Assembly (NCBI RefSeq): GCF_001653565.1
Contig: NZ_LYPB01000093.1
Coordinates: forward strand, 1 to 64,000
Direction: 5' to 3'
Origin: Paenibacillus oryzisoli
GTDB lineage: Bacteria; Bacillota; Bacilli; Paenibacillales; NBRC-103111
DNA: 64,000 nt
Shown here: one piece after another, positions 24,699 to 32,962 of the stretch
Position numbering within the stretch: the stretch's first letter is position 1
How the letters are laid out: each line of letters begins with the position of its first letter
Position numbers and translations under genes: made by a program
Notes under the pieces: generated by a model
What the model was told of the DNA's origin: nothing
Database searches by the model: none
Seen by the model: the letters and a program-made list of their open reading frames with translations, nothing else

Positions 24699-26500
24699 TT
24701 GGGACTCTCCTCCGTTAGGATTGGCAGACGTATCCGAATCGTTGTCCCCTGATCCCTTTCACTCATAATAGTTAAACCGTATTCGTCTCCAAACAAGATT
24801 TGAATCCGCTTGTGCACACTGATGATCCCGACGTTTGTATGCTTATCCTTCTGTTTCAGCTTTGAATGCTCTGGTGGATTGAGCAAGTGCTCCTTCGTTT
24901 CCTCATCGATGCCTACACCATTATCGGACACTTCGAGATATAGAACGTCTTCCTTGATCCATGAGCCGATACTCACAATCCCTTTGCCTACTTTCTCTTC
25001 AATGCCATGCTTAATCGAGTTTTCTACGAGCGGCTGCAGAATGAATTTAGGAACCCTAAAGGCCATCAAGCTGCTGTCAAAATAGTAATTAACCTCTATT
25101 CGATTGCCATAAATAATTTGATGAATCGATAAATAACTTCGAATAAAGTCCACTTCTTCCTGCAGGTAAATAATATCCCCCTTCTTGCTGATGCTCTCTC
25201 TGAGCAATTTACCGAGAAGGTAGATCATTTCACTAACTTGTTCATCACCACGCAGCTTGGCTAAACTATGGATCGACTCCAGAGTATTGTATAGAAAATG
25301 CGGATCAATCTGGGCTTGCAGCGCTTTGTATTCGAATTGCAGCGTGCGATACTCCGCTTTCTGCTTCAGTAGTTTCTCCTCGTAGACAGTGTGAATTAAC
25401 TCGCTGATCTTCGTAGCCATTGAATTGAATTTCTCCGCAAGCAGCCCTACCTCATCTCTGCTTCTAGGAACGATGACCTTATGGGTGAAATCTACCGAGA
25501 AGTGCGTCATACTTTGGAGTAGGAGTCGGACGTTTCCTGTAATGTTGCTAGAAATGATGACCGCTAAAATGAATGCTAGGCATAGTGAGACAAGAATGGT
25601 GCTTAATGTCCACAATTTGATGACTTCTGTGCCGCGTGTTAATTCGTTAACAGCGATGACTTGGATAATCATCCACTTATCATAAGGTGTTGAAATTATA
25701 GTAGAAATGTACGTTTGCCCTTCAAATTGAAAACCATGATTGAGACTAGGCTTGCCAGCGTACATCTTATTTTCAATGAAATAGCGGGTCGGCTCCGAAA
25801 CAAGCCTATCGTACAACAGCGGCTCGAGTTCCTCGTTCAAGATGACGATGTTTCCCTTCGTCAGTTCGTCCACATTGGTGTAGATACTGCCGATTAGATT
25901 AATGTCGACACCGACGATAATGATACCCACGTAACGGCTAGATGTAACGTCATATACGGCCTTCTCCATGAAGATAACGTTGCTCTTTCCTGGAACCCAG
26001 GAAGTGCGGCCACGCTGATCTTTAATTCTCTCCACATCCAGATCCACCAATTGTTTATTATAATTTTGGGTTGCACTGCGTTCGAATCCGAATGGGTTGC
26101 CCCCCGTATCGATAACCATGACCGACAAGTAGTCCTCTTTGGAGAACACTAAATCTTTCATGAATTCACTAATTACCTTATTTTTCATATACAAATCTAA
26201 TTCACTTGCATCCTCCGAAATACCCAGCGTCGTATTAAGCGTGGAATTACGGAACTGTTGAAAGACATGCTCCTCAATATCCTTAGTCCGTTTCTCGAGG
26301 TTAATCCCGATTTGTTCAATTAAATATTGAGAGAAAACGGACGTATTCTGTTTAATTACACGGACAGATACATAGTAATTAACGATGCTAATCATCAGCA
26401 CGGTTAATAAGATGATCACTGTAAAGGACAGCAGAAACTTCGTACGCAGCTTCAAACTCAGAAATTTGGAAATGACATTAGACAAATCCTTCACCTGCAT
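24695..26500 (-). CDS. Sensor histidine kinase (YesM-like)
   Basis: A 601-residue membrane kinase. One helix near residues 20-42, an extracytoplasmic sensing domain to about 290, a second helix (TILVSLCLAFILAVIISS), a HAMP domain, then the His-kinase domain with QAQIDPHFLYNTLESIHSLA (phosphoacceptor His) and an ATPase domain (PLVENSIKHGIEEK; DNGVGID). This is the YesM/LytS-like class paired with AraC-type regulators. It is translationally coupled to the regulator and probably senses an extracellular sugar or a loaded binding protein. Confidence 0.94.
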   Translation of the reverse strand: MQVKDLSNVISKFLSLKLRTKFLLSFTVIILLTVLMISIVNYYVSVRVIKQNTSVFSQYLIEQIGINLEKRTKDIEEHVFQQFRNSTLNTTLGISEDASELDLYMKNKVISEFMKDLVFSKEDYLSVMVIDTGGNPFGFERSATQNYNKQLVDLDVERIKDQRGRTSWVPGKSNVIFMEKAVYDVTSSRYVGIIIVGVDINLIGSIYTNVDELTKGNIVILNEELEPLLYDRLVSEPTRYFIENKMYAGKPSLNHGFQFEGQTYISTIISTPYDKWMIIQVIAVNELTRGTEVIKLWTLSTILVSLCLAFILAVIISSNITGNVRLLLQSMTHFSVDFTHKVIVPRSRDEVGLLAEKFNSMATKISELIHTVYEEKLLKQKAEYRTLQFEYKALQAQIDPHFLYNTLESIHSLAKLRGDEQVSEMIYLLGKLLRESISKKGDIIYLQEEVDFIRSYLSIHQIIYGNRIEVNYYFDSSLMAFRVPKFILQPLVENSIKHGIEEKVGKGIVSIGSWIKEDVLYLEVSDNGVGIDEETKEHLLNPPEHSKLKQKDKHTNVGIISVHKRIQILFGDEYGLTIMSERDQGTTIRIRLPILTEESPK

Positions 26501-26515
26501 TCGGATGGAATGGCA

Positions 26516-26542
26516 AGTGCGTGAGCCGCCAGCTCACGCACT
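26516..26542. repeat. Perfect 11-bp stem-loop between operons
   Basis: AGTGCGTGAGC and its exact complement flank a 5-nt loop in the gap between the ferritin-like gene stop (26595) and the kinase start (26500). There is no T run, so it is not a standard terminator; it could protect a 3' end or attenuate read-through into the sensor gene. Confidence 0.6.
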
Positions 26543-26594
26543 GATTGTTAGCATTATAAACCTTTCCACAGTAATCGGCTATGGATTAGGTTCA

Positions 26595-27938
26595 TTAGTA
26601 CTTATCGTAATTAAGTTCCATCGTTGCAAATCCGCAAAACTCTGGAAAACTGTGCAGCACTTTATTAATCTCTTCCTGGCTGTAGCCCATTTTGCGCAGA
26701 TGCATCTGTTTAACGGTTTCAGCGGCATTCTGGGCAGATATGAAATCATCCATATGCTCGAATAGCTTTGCGCCCCATTTCTGCCCAAACCCTACATGGA
26801 GGCGCTCATCCGCAATATCATATTCGGATTGGATGGAAGATAAGGGATCACCGTGCTTCATGAAAGCAGTTATCGACTTCCGCTTCTTGATAAAGGAACA
26901 GGGCTCCATGACCATGGTCAGACTGGAATAGAACTCTGGAAACACTTGCTTCATTGTTTCCGGTGTCGGCGCTGTGGACGGATGCCAAGAGAAATCCTCC
27001 GTGCGATAGCCCATCTGATTCAATCGGCGAACGCCCATCTGACTGTGGCGAACCTCATCCCAGGTATGCCGTGCAACATCAAAGTAGAAATCTACTGGCA
27101 TTTTCTGTACGCCATAGTACAGATAGGTTAGGCTTTCTACAGCCGACATTTCACTGGCATTGATGAAGATCATATGTTTCAAGCTATCGTATGTGGGCGA
27201 TTTCGGGTCGAACATCGCGCTTTTATATTTAGTTAGATCGACATGCGGATATTTCGGATCGTTAGCAGGCTTCAGTGGGATCGGGCCCGCCGGCTCCAGA
27301 ACTGGATGGTCAGGCCAATCAATTCCTTTTCCCGACGATGACTTCTCAAGCACCTTCCATACGTGATCAATATAAACCAGCCAAGTCTGATACGCATCAC
27401 GCTTCTGCGCATCTTCCACATAAGCAAATTTCACATAAGGAATGCCCCAGGAAATCATCTGCTCCTTATCCAGCTCGATATATCGCAGTTTATCAAATGT
27501 CGGTCCGTCAAGAATTGGATCCAGCGTTTCATGAAATGCGGTATACTGCTCATAAAGCTTCTGGACGATGAACTTATAGCCCGCAGCAAATTCAATCAGC
27601 CCTGCCGCTTGCGTAATACGCTGGCAAGCTTCTTGAAGACTGCTCGGCGTCCATGCTTTATCATTGATATCCGCTCCAGGCAACTCGCTAATCCGTTCAC
27701 GCAAATGGATCATATGCTGCGTGTGCAGGTACGACATTCGCACAAGTTCCCCTTTTAGTTCCCAATCAGGCACAGAAGAGACCCACCCCATCGTCATGCG
27801 AGACAGCTCGAACTCTAACCAGAAGCACATCTTCAGTAGCTTTGCGGTATCTATCGGCCGCAGCAGTGAGCCTTTATAGGAGGATGCAGCTTCAAGGAAG
27901 CTGTAATCCGTTACGTCCACTTCAATTCTCTTCGCCAT
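26595..27938 (-). CDS. Ferritin-like (DUF455-like) protein, 447 aa, function unknown
   Basis: The protein appears as two ferritin-like helical halves. The N-terminal half carries an E...(about 30)...H pattern (FWLEFELSRM; SYLHTQHMIHLRERI), the C-terminal half NASEMSAVESLTYLYYG and HTWDEVRHSQMGVRRL, the ExxH motif of di-iron ferritin-like enzymes such as DUF455 and MiaE relatives. No signal peptide. This is consistent with an oxidase, hydroxylase or structural scaffold; no activity is known to me. GGAGGGG precedes the ATG. Last of a four-gene operon behind a PhyH dioxygenase, a PLP enzyme and a heparinase-like lyase; a separate stem-loop follows. Confidence 0.62.
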   Translation of the reverse strand: MAKRIEVDVTDYSFLEAASSYKGSLLRPIDTAKLLKMCFWLEFELSRMTMGWVSSVPDWELKGELVRMSYLHTQHMIHLRERISELPGADINDKAWTPSSLQEACQRITQAAGLIEFAAGYKFIVQKLYEQYTAFHETLDPILDGPTFDKLRYIELDKEQMISWGIPYVKFAYVEDAQKRDAYQTWLVYIDHVWKVLEKSSSGKGIDWPDHPVLEPAGPIPLKPANDPKYPHVDLTKYKSAMFDPKSPTYDSLKHMIFINASEMSAVESLTYLYYGVQKMPVDFYFDVARHTWDEVRHSQMGVRRLNQMGYRTEDFSWHPSTAPTPETMKQVFPEFYSSLTMVMEPCSFIKKRKSITAFMKHGDPLSSIQSEYDIADERLHVGFGQKWGAKLFEHMDDFISAQNAAETVKQMHLRKMGYSQEEINKVLHSFPEFCGFATMELNYDKY

Positions 27939-27974
27939 TGATGATTCCCCTCCATAAGAAGAAATGACTTTCGT

Positions 27975-29825
27975 TTACTCTATCGTATAAAGGGCTCGGT
28001 ATACGGCACCACGCCCACGCCTTCTCACCAAAACCCCAGCTCGCTTCTTAGCCGTTGTATCTTCGTAGCCCTCGAATACATAAATCTCAGTACCTACGCA
28101 TCCTTCCATTCGAAGCGTTAACGTGCGTTCTGCCATAACCCAGCGTATCGACCAGCTATCATCTGTCGAGCCTACACGTAGATTCATCAAGTGCTGGTAG
28201 CCGAACTCACTCCCAATGGGTGCACATGGCTGCGTTTCGAACGCTGTCTCCATCTCTCCCTGACAGTGAAACAGCCAGTCTGTCTGATGTTCGTCTGCGC
28301 TAATGACCTCAAACGTATCCGAGAGGCATCCTTCTTGCAGCTGAATATCGCGCATATAATCGACACCCGGATATACGTCCTTGGCTTGGGCACGAATCCG
28401 GTTTCTCTCCGGTTCGAATTGTTCCACAACTCCCCGTTCCACATAGACCTGGTCGACACCATCGACGATGACCGTATTATGAGCAATTGTCTTCCGCTGC
28501 CACTCTAGGAATAAGAAAGAGCCATAGCCGTTGGAAGAAATATCGTGGGACCATAGGCAATCCGCATCGAATAGTTCAATATTCATGACGTCCGGGTGCG
28601 CATGGCTCCGCGTATTCAGTCCATATTTCATAAATAAGGCCGTTTTCCCCGCGCGTAACGAGCAGATTTGAGAAGTCGGATAATTCTTGGTTATGCGGAT
28701 CATCTCTTCCCCCGCATACTTCCCTTTGCCGAAGAGGAGACGCTGAACCCACCCTTGGGGTGAATTCTCGATCATCCCTCCATAAGCCATAGTTGGCCGG
28801 TAATAGGTCTCGTAAGATCTGGAAAGCGCGTACTCGAAGGCTTCATCAGGAAACAATTGATTCGCATACTCATACTGACCTGCATAGTGAGTCAGAGCGA
28901 TATTCGGCCAGCCGTCATTCGGATTGGGGAAAACACCGTTATCAAACGCAAGCTCAGCCGGGAACACATACATCCGTTTAACGATTTCTTCCATCCCATT
29001 GCATGCTACATTATAAATACGAGCGAACAGTAGGAAGTAAGTGAACGGTTCTACGCAATAGAAATGATAGTGGAATGAACCTTCGTACCAGAATCCTTCC
29101 GCTGTTACGCCTTGCTGCAATTGCTCCAGCAAGCCGAATGGCCCCTCCAAGGCTCTCTCCACGTAACTGTTGTCACCGAAGAACATCCCCGTCATGCCCA
29201 CGGCCGCCTTCATCCAACACGTAATGTTGTGAATATTCGTACAGAGTTTTTCCAGCAGCTCTACTTGGGGATCGAATAAACGACTTTTGTAGCGCCACAA
29301 TTCATCTGTGCTTAACGTCTCCTTGATTAGCTCCATTCCCTGCAGCAGCCAAATCATACCAACTGCATCGCAGAGATTAATACCCGCTATTTTACCAACA
29401 TAACCGGCGGGAACATCTACTTGGAGCTCCTCATAATGATCGCAATAAAATGACAGTACCCTACGGATGTAGGCCGGATACCTTACGTCGCCTGTGAGCC
29501 GATACAACACGCCTGCGTAAAAAACATGCTTATGCGCTTCATCCCGGTACAAATAATTCCATGCTTGATCAAAGCGCGCTCCCTTATTGGCATGGCCACA
29601 GCTTTGACAGATATTCGCATGAGGGGCTTCCCGCTCGAAATCAATCCTGCTTCCGCAAGCTTCGCAGAAATAGTTGTGCCCCCATCCCGTAATTCTCCCT
29701 GGATCATCGGCGTAATGATTAACCCACCACTCCGTGGTCTCAAGAAGGTTGTCATACACCGTCTTCGCCCAAGCTTCCCTCCGAATTTTCTCTTGAACAG
29801 CCTGCCAATCCAGAACATAACTCAC
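27975..29825 (-). CDS. Heparinase II/III family protein
   Basis: A 616-residue protein of the heparinase II/III (alginate lyase-like) group: an N-terminal alpha-barrel and a C-terminal beta-sandwich with RSHAHPDVMNIELFDADCLW, the family motif with the conserved His, followed by a substrate-binding segment. A short zinc-ribbon-like element (CEACGSR and CQSCGHAN) sits near residue 55. No signal peptide, so it acts on an imported or cytoplasmic oligosaccharide. The GTG start has GAGGGG 13 nt upstream. Polysaccharide lyases of this fold cleave uronic-acid glycans by beta-elimination; the substrate is unknown. Confidence 0.85.
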   Translation of the reverse strand: MSYVLDWQAVQEKIRREAWAKTVYDNLLETTEWWVNHYADDPGRITGWGHNYFCEACGSRIDFEREAPHANICQSCGHANKGARFDQAWNYLYRDEAHKHVFYAGVLYRLTGDVRYPAYIRRVLSFYCDHYEELQVDVPAGYVGKIAGINLCDAVGMIWLLQGMELIKETLSTDELWRYKSRLFDPQVELLEKLCTNIHNITCWMKAAVGMTGMFFGDNSYVERALEGPFGLLEQLQQGVTAEGFWYEGSFHYHFYCVEPFTYFLLFARIYNVACNGMEEIVKRMYVFPAELAFDNGVFPNPNDGWPNIALTHYAGQYEYANQLFPDEAFEYALSRSYETYYRPTMAYGGMIENSPQGWVQRLLFGKGKYAGEEMIRITKNYPTSQICSLRAGKTALFMKYGLNTRSHAHPDVMNIELFDADCLWSHDISSNGYGSFLFLEWQRKTIAHNTVIVDGVDQVYVERGVVEQFEPERNRIRAQAKDVYPGVDYMRDIQLQEGCLSDTFEVISADEHQTDWLFHCQGEMETAFETQPCAPIGSEFGYQHLMNLRVGSTDDSWSIRWVMAERTLTLRMEGCVGTEIYVFEGYEDTTAKKRAGVLVRRRGRGAVYRALYTIE

Positions 29826-29883
29826 GTTAACTCGCGTCCCCTCTATTCTTCGTACAATTAACCATCGACGGTTCTAGCCGACC

Positions 29884-31035
29884 CTATCGTGTCATTCCGA
29901 TTAGTGCGCGATCCAAATCTTCAATAATTGAATCTACATGCTCCAGCCCAACCGAAATGCGCATCAAACCGATCGGAATTCCTGATAGGAGAGATGTCTC
30001 CTCGTTGACCCACAACCCTGGTGAATTAATGAGACTCTCAAAACCACCCCAGCTTGGGCCTTCTTCGAAATAGCGCAAGCCCTTCATCATCTTCATAATC
30101 TGCCCTTTGTCACCCTTAGGCACGAAACTCATTAATCCAGAGTAACCGGACATCTGCTTGCACCCAAGCTCGTATTGCGGATGGCTGGGCAAGCCTGGAT
30201 AGTACACAGCGGATACGTGAGAATGACCTTCAAGGAAAGCGGCAACCTTCTTGCCATTCTCCTCATGCTGCCTCATCCGCACCGCGAGAGTCCGCAGGCT
30301 TCGGATGAGCAACCAGGATTGGTGGGGATCCATAACAGCCCCATACAAACTTCTTTCGTTATTCGTAATGGATTCCAGAATTTGCTTGCTGCCAACGATG
30401 ACTCCACCCAAAATATCGCTGTGTCCACCCAAATACTTCGATGCGGAATGAACGACGAGATCAATACCATAGGCAAGGGGGTTCTGATATAACGGCGTTG
30501 CCCATGTATTATCAATAATCGTCGCAATCCCGTAAGATTTCGCCAACGCAGCGATGGCCTGCAGATCCTGGAGCGAGAAAATGTTCGATAGCGGGCTCTC
30601 CAAATAAATCACTTTCGTATTCGGTCGAATCGCTTGCTCAAATTCCTCGATGCTTTCCCCAGACACGAGCGTAACCTCACAGCCGAACTTCTTCATGTAT
30701 GTTTCTAGGAAGGCTTTCGCAGGTACATAGGCCGCACGAGGGCATATGACATGGCTATCTTTCTCGAGATAATAGGACAAGGCAGCACTGATAGCCGCCA
30801 TTCCTGAAGAGAAACATCGTGCTTCCTCCCCACCTTCGAGCGCTGCAATTTTCATTTCAGCAATCTCCGTCGTCGGATTGGCAACGCGCGTATACGTATA
30901 ACCGTGATTAACCGTCTTCCTTGTGAAGAGTGAATTTTGGAAAATAGGGGGCACAATGGCTCCCAAATAGCGGTCATAATCGTCACCGAGATGAGCAAGC
31001 AGATCTTCCTTACTCGTGATATCATCCTTATCCAT
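29884..31035 (-). CDS. PLP-dependent trans-sulfuration enzyme (cystathionine gamma-synthase/lyase family)
   Basis: A 383-residue fold-type I PLP enzyme. SSGMAAISAAL binds the phosphate, DNTWATPLYQNPL follows, and HSASKYLGGHSDILGG carries the PLP lysine at about residue 200. The family includes cystathionine gamma-synthase, beta-lyase and methionine gamma-lyase; residues do not let me choose. Its position between PhyH and heparinase genes in an AraC-linked operon, and not beside methionine genes, suggests a specialised role in catabolism. AAGGAGG precedes the ATG; the PhyH gene ends 14 nt upstream. Confidence 0.9.
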   Translation of the reverse strand: MDKDDITSKEDLLAHLGDDYDRYLGAIVPPIFQNSLFTRKTVNHGYTYTRVANPTTEIAEMKIAALEGGEEARCFSSGMAAISAALSYYLEKDSHVICPRAAYVPAKAFLETYMKKFGCEVTLVSGESIEEFEQAIRPNTKVIYLESPLSNIFSLQDLQAIAALAKSYGIATIIDNTWATPLYQNPLAYGIDLVVHSASKYLGGHSDILGGVIVGSKQILESITNNERSLYGAVMDPHQSWLLIRSLRTLAVRMRQHEENGKKVAAFLEGHSHVSAVYYPGLPSHPQYELGCKQMSGYSGLMSFVPKGDKGQIMKMMKGLRYFEEGPSWGGFESLINSPGLWVNEETSLLSGIPIGLMRISVGLEHVDSIIEDLDRALIGMTR

Positions 31036-31049
31036 AGCTGACTTCCTCC

Positions 31050-31847
31050 TTATGCTCTAGAGGCCAATAGAGGGAACATCCGACCTGCCAGCGGTTGGTT
31101 TTCCTGCACATTCAAATCCATCGTGATCGCATGCTTCTTCCCGCTGAATGTCGTTCCGTCCGGCATATAAATGATCGCTAGCGCACGCCTCGGTTTATCC
31201 GTTACATTCGAGTGAGCATAGTGAAAAGTAAGTCCATTATGGAATGTACAGCTACCTGCTTTTAACGGTACCTTCACAGGTTTCGCATTCTCATAATCGG
31301 TCCCCTTCACGAACTCGAATAAATCCTGAGGGTTAGCCAAATCAATATGGTTCAGCTTACCGGCATTTTGTGATTTCGGCACGAACATCATGCAGCCATT
31401 CGACTCATCCACGTCATCAAGTGCGATCCATATCGACATGGCTCCCTGCTCTGTCATCGGCCAATACGGGTAATCTTGGTGCCACGGGGTCGGCTTCGAA
31501 TCGCCTGGCATTTTCCAGAGGGCATGATCGTGAAAGAGGCGAATGCCGCTAGCTCCTGTAAGCTCAAGTGCCATTTGCGCAAAGCGCGGGTTGAAGGAAT
31601 ACTTATGCATGCCGCCATGATCCCGCCAAACGTTAACACGCTGGTTGAGCACGCGGTAATAGCTGCCGCCTTTTTTATCCGTTTGCAATGAAAGCGCTCC
31701 CGAGTCCTCGATCATCACTTCTTCCATGTATTGGCGAAGCTCAATTAATTCTTGCTCGTTCAGAACATTATCCACTTGTACGAATCCGTTTTCTTGATAA
31801 AATGCGCATTGCTCTGCGGTTAAAAGCGATTGTATCGCGTTGGTCAT
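31050..31847 (-). CDS. Phytanoyl-CoA dioxygenase (PhyH) family Fe(II)/2-oxoglutarate enzyme
   Basis: A 265-residue double-stranded beta-helix dioxygenase. The metal triad is visible as His123 and Asp125 (PWHQDYPYWP) with His209 (LTFHYAHSN), and the 2-oxoglutarate arginine follows in KPRRALAI. Members hydroxylate acyl-CoAs, amino acids, phosphonates or small natural products. It opens a leftward four-gene operon and is divergent from an AraC regulator 179 nt away. AAAAGGAG lies 10 nt before the ATG. The substrate is unknown. Confidence 0.9.
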   Translation of the reverse strand: MTNAIQSLLTAEQCAFYQENGFVQVDNVLNEQELIELRQYMEEVMIEDSGALSLQTDKKGGSYYRVLNQRVNVWRDHGGMHKYSFNPRFAQMALELTGASGIRLFHDHALWKMPGDSKPTPWHQDYPYWPMTEQGAMSIWIALDDVDESNGCMMFVPKSQNAGKLNHIDLANPQDLFEFVKGTDYENAKPVKVPLKAGSCTFHNGLTFHYAHSNVTDKPRRALAIIYMPDGTTFSGKKHAITMDLNVQENQPLAGRMFPLLASRA

Positions 31848-32026
31848 GGCAGCCAGCTCCTTTTGTACTATCTGTTCTTTAATCTCACTTTATCATGCGT
31901 ACGAGGGGGCATACTTGGTGAATCCGTCAGAGTTTCAAGGTGATTTGCCAACTTCCCTTCTTTCCGAATATCCTCTATGATAAAAAGAAATGAAGCACTT
32001 ATCTTCCTTACCGGAGGTCTTGTCCG

Positions 32027-32911
32027 ATGACCCGATTTGACAATGAAAGTTACTTGGAAGCCTACGAATTTCCTTTTCATCTCGAACAGTACACGTTCAG
32101 AAAAAAAGAATCCGTCAAGCCACATTCACACGAATTCGTCGAGTTTGTGTATGTGGTAGAAGGATCAGGTCGCCATAGCTATGCAGGATCGGAATATCTG
32201 ATTCAAGAAGGGGATGTCTTCGTCATCGAACCTGATGTCGAGCATGCTTACTTCGTGGATGAACATCTCATCGTGTACAATATTCTGTTTGCCCCATCCA
32301 TCTTGAGTCACGAGCTGCAAACGTTATCCAACGTCACATCGTTCGTCGACTTTTTTTATGTGGAGCCGTTTCTGCGGCAGTCCGTCCATTTCCAGTCCCA
32401 TCTCAGGCTGAATCCACACCAACGAATTGAGATGAAGCAGCTGCTTGACCGCATCCTCAGCGAGTACACTGAGAAGATGCTCGGTTATCGCCTGCTCGTG
32501 AAGACCAGGCTCATCGAGATGTTCGTATTCCTCAGCCGCTGCTACGATCAAATGCTGCATAAACCAATGACAGCGCTTGCTTCTGAGCATAAAATCATTG
32601 AACGTGTAGCCGAATTTATCGAGCTGCATCATGCCAATCCGCTGTCGCTTGCCCAAGTAAGTCAGATGTGCGGAATGAGCCAGTCTGCTTTCACATCTCG
32701 ATTTAAGCTCTACATGGGCAAGACTTTCATTGAATTCCGCAATGAAATTCGCATTCGGATCGCGAAAGAGCTGATGCTTTCTACGAATAGCAACATTTTG
32801 CAGATTGCCCAAGAAGTCGGTTTCGACGACTTGAGCTTCTTCAATAAACTTTTTAAACAAATGCATGGCATCTCACCTGGGAAATTCCGTAAGAGTCAGA
32901 AGGCGGATTAA
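32027..32911 (+). CDS. AraC-family regulator with cupin sensor domain
   Basis: A 294-residue regulator. The N-terminal cupin (KPHSHEFVEFVYVVEGSGRH; EGDVFVIEPDVEHAYF) should bind a sugar or small molecule; the C-terminal double helix-turn-helix (LSLAQVSQMCGMSQSAFTSR; ILQIAQEVGFDDLSFFNKLF) binds DNA. GGAGG precedes the ATG by 9 nt. It is divergent from the PhyH operon and convergent with the rhamnosidase gene, and probably activates the PhyH operon. Confidence 0.93.
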   Translation: MTRFDNESYLEAYEFPFHLEQYTFRKKESVKPHSHEFVEFVYVVEGSGRHSYAGSEYLIQEGDVFVIEPDVEHAYFVDEHLIVYNILFAPSILSHELQTLSNVTSFVDFFYVEPFLRQSVHFQSHLRLNPHQRIEMKQLLDRILSEYTEKMLGYRLLVKTRLIEMFVFLSRCYDQMLHKPMTALASEHKIIERVAEFIELHHANPLSLAQVSQMCGMSQSAFTSRFKLYMGKTFIEFRNEIRIRIAKELMLSTNSNILQIAQEVGFDDLSFFNKLFKQMHGISPGKFRKSQKAD

Positions 32912-32962
32912 TCGCAGCAATACTAGCAACTACTGCACCTGCCTGAGCAGAGTCCTTCGAGT

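Noticed and set aside
31688-31701. TGAAAGCGCTCCCG, cre-like
   Set aside because: Inside the PhyH gene with two consensus mismatches.
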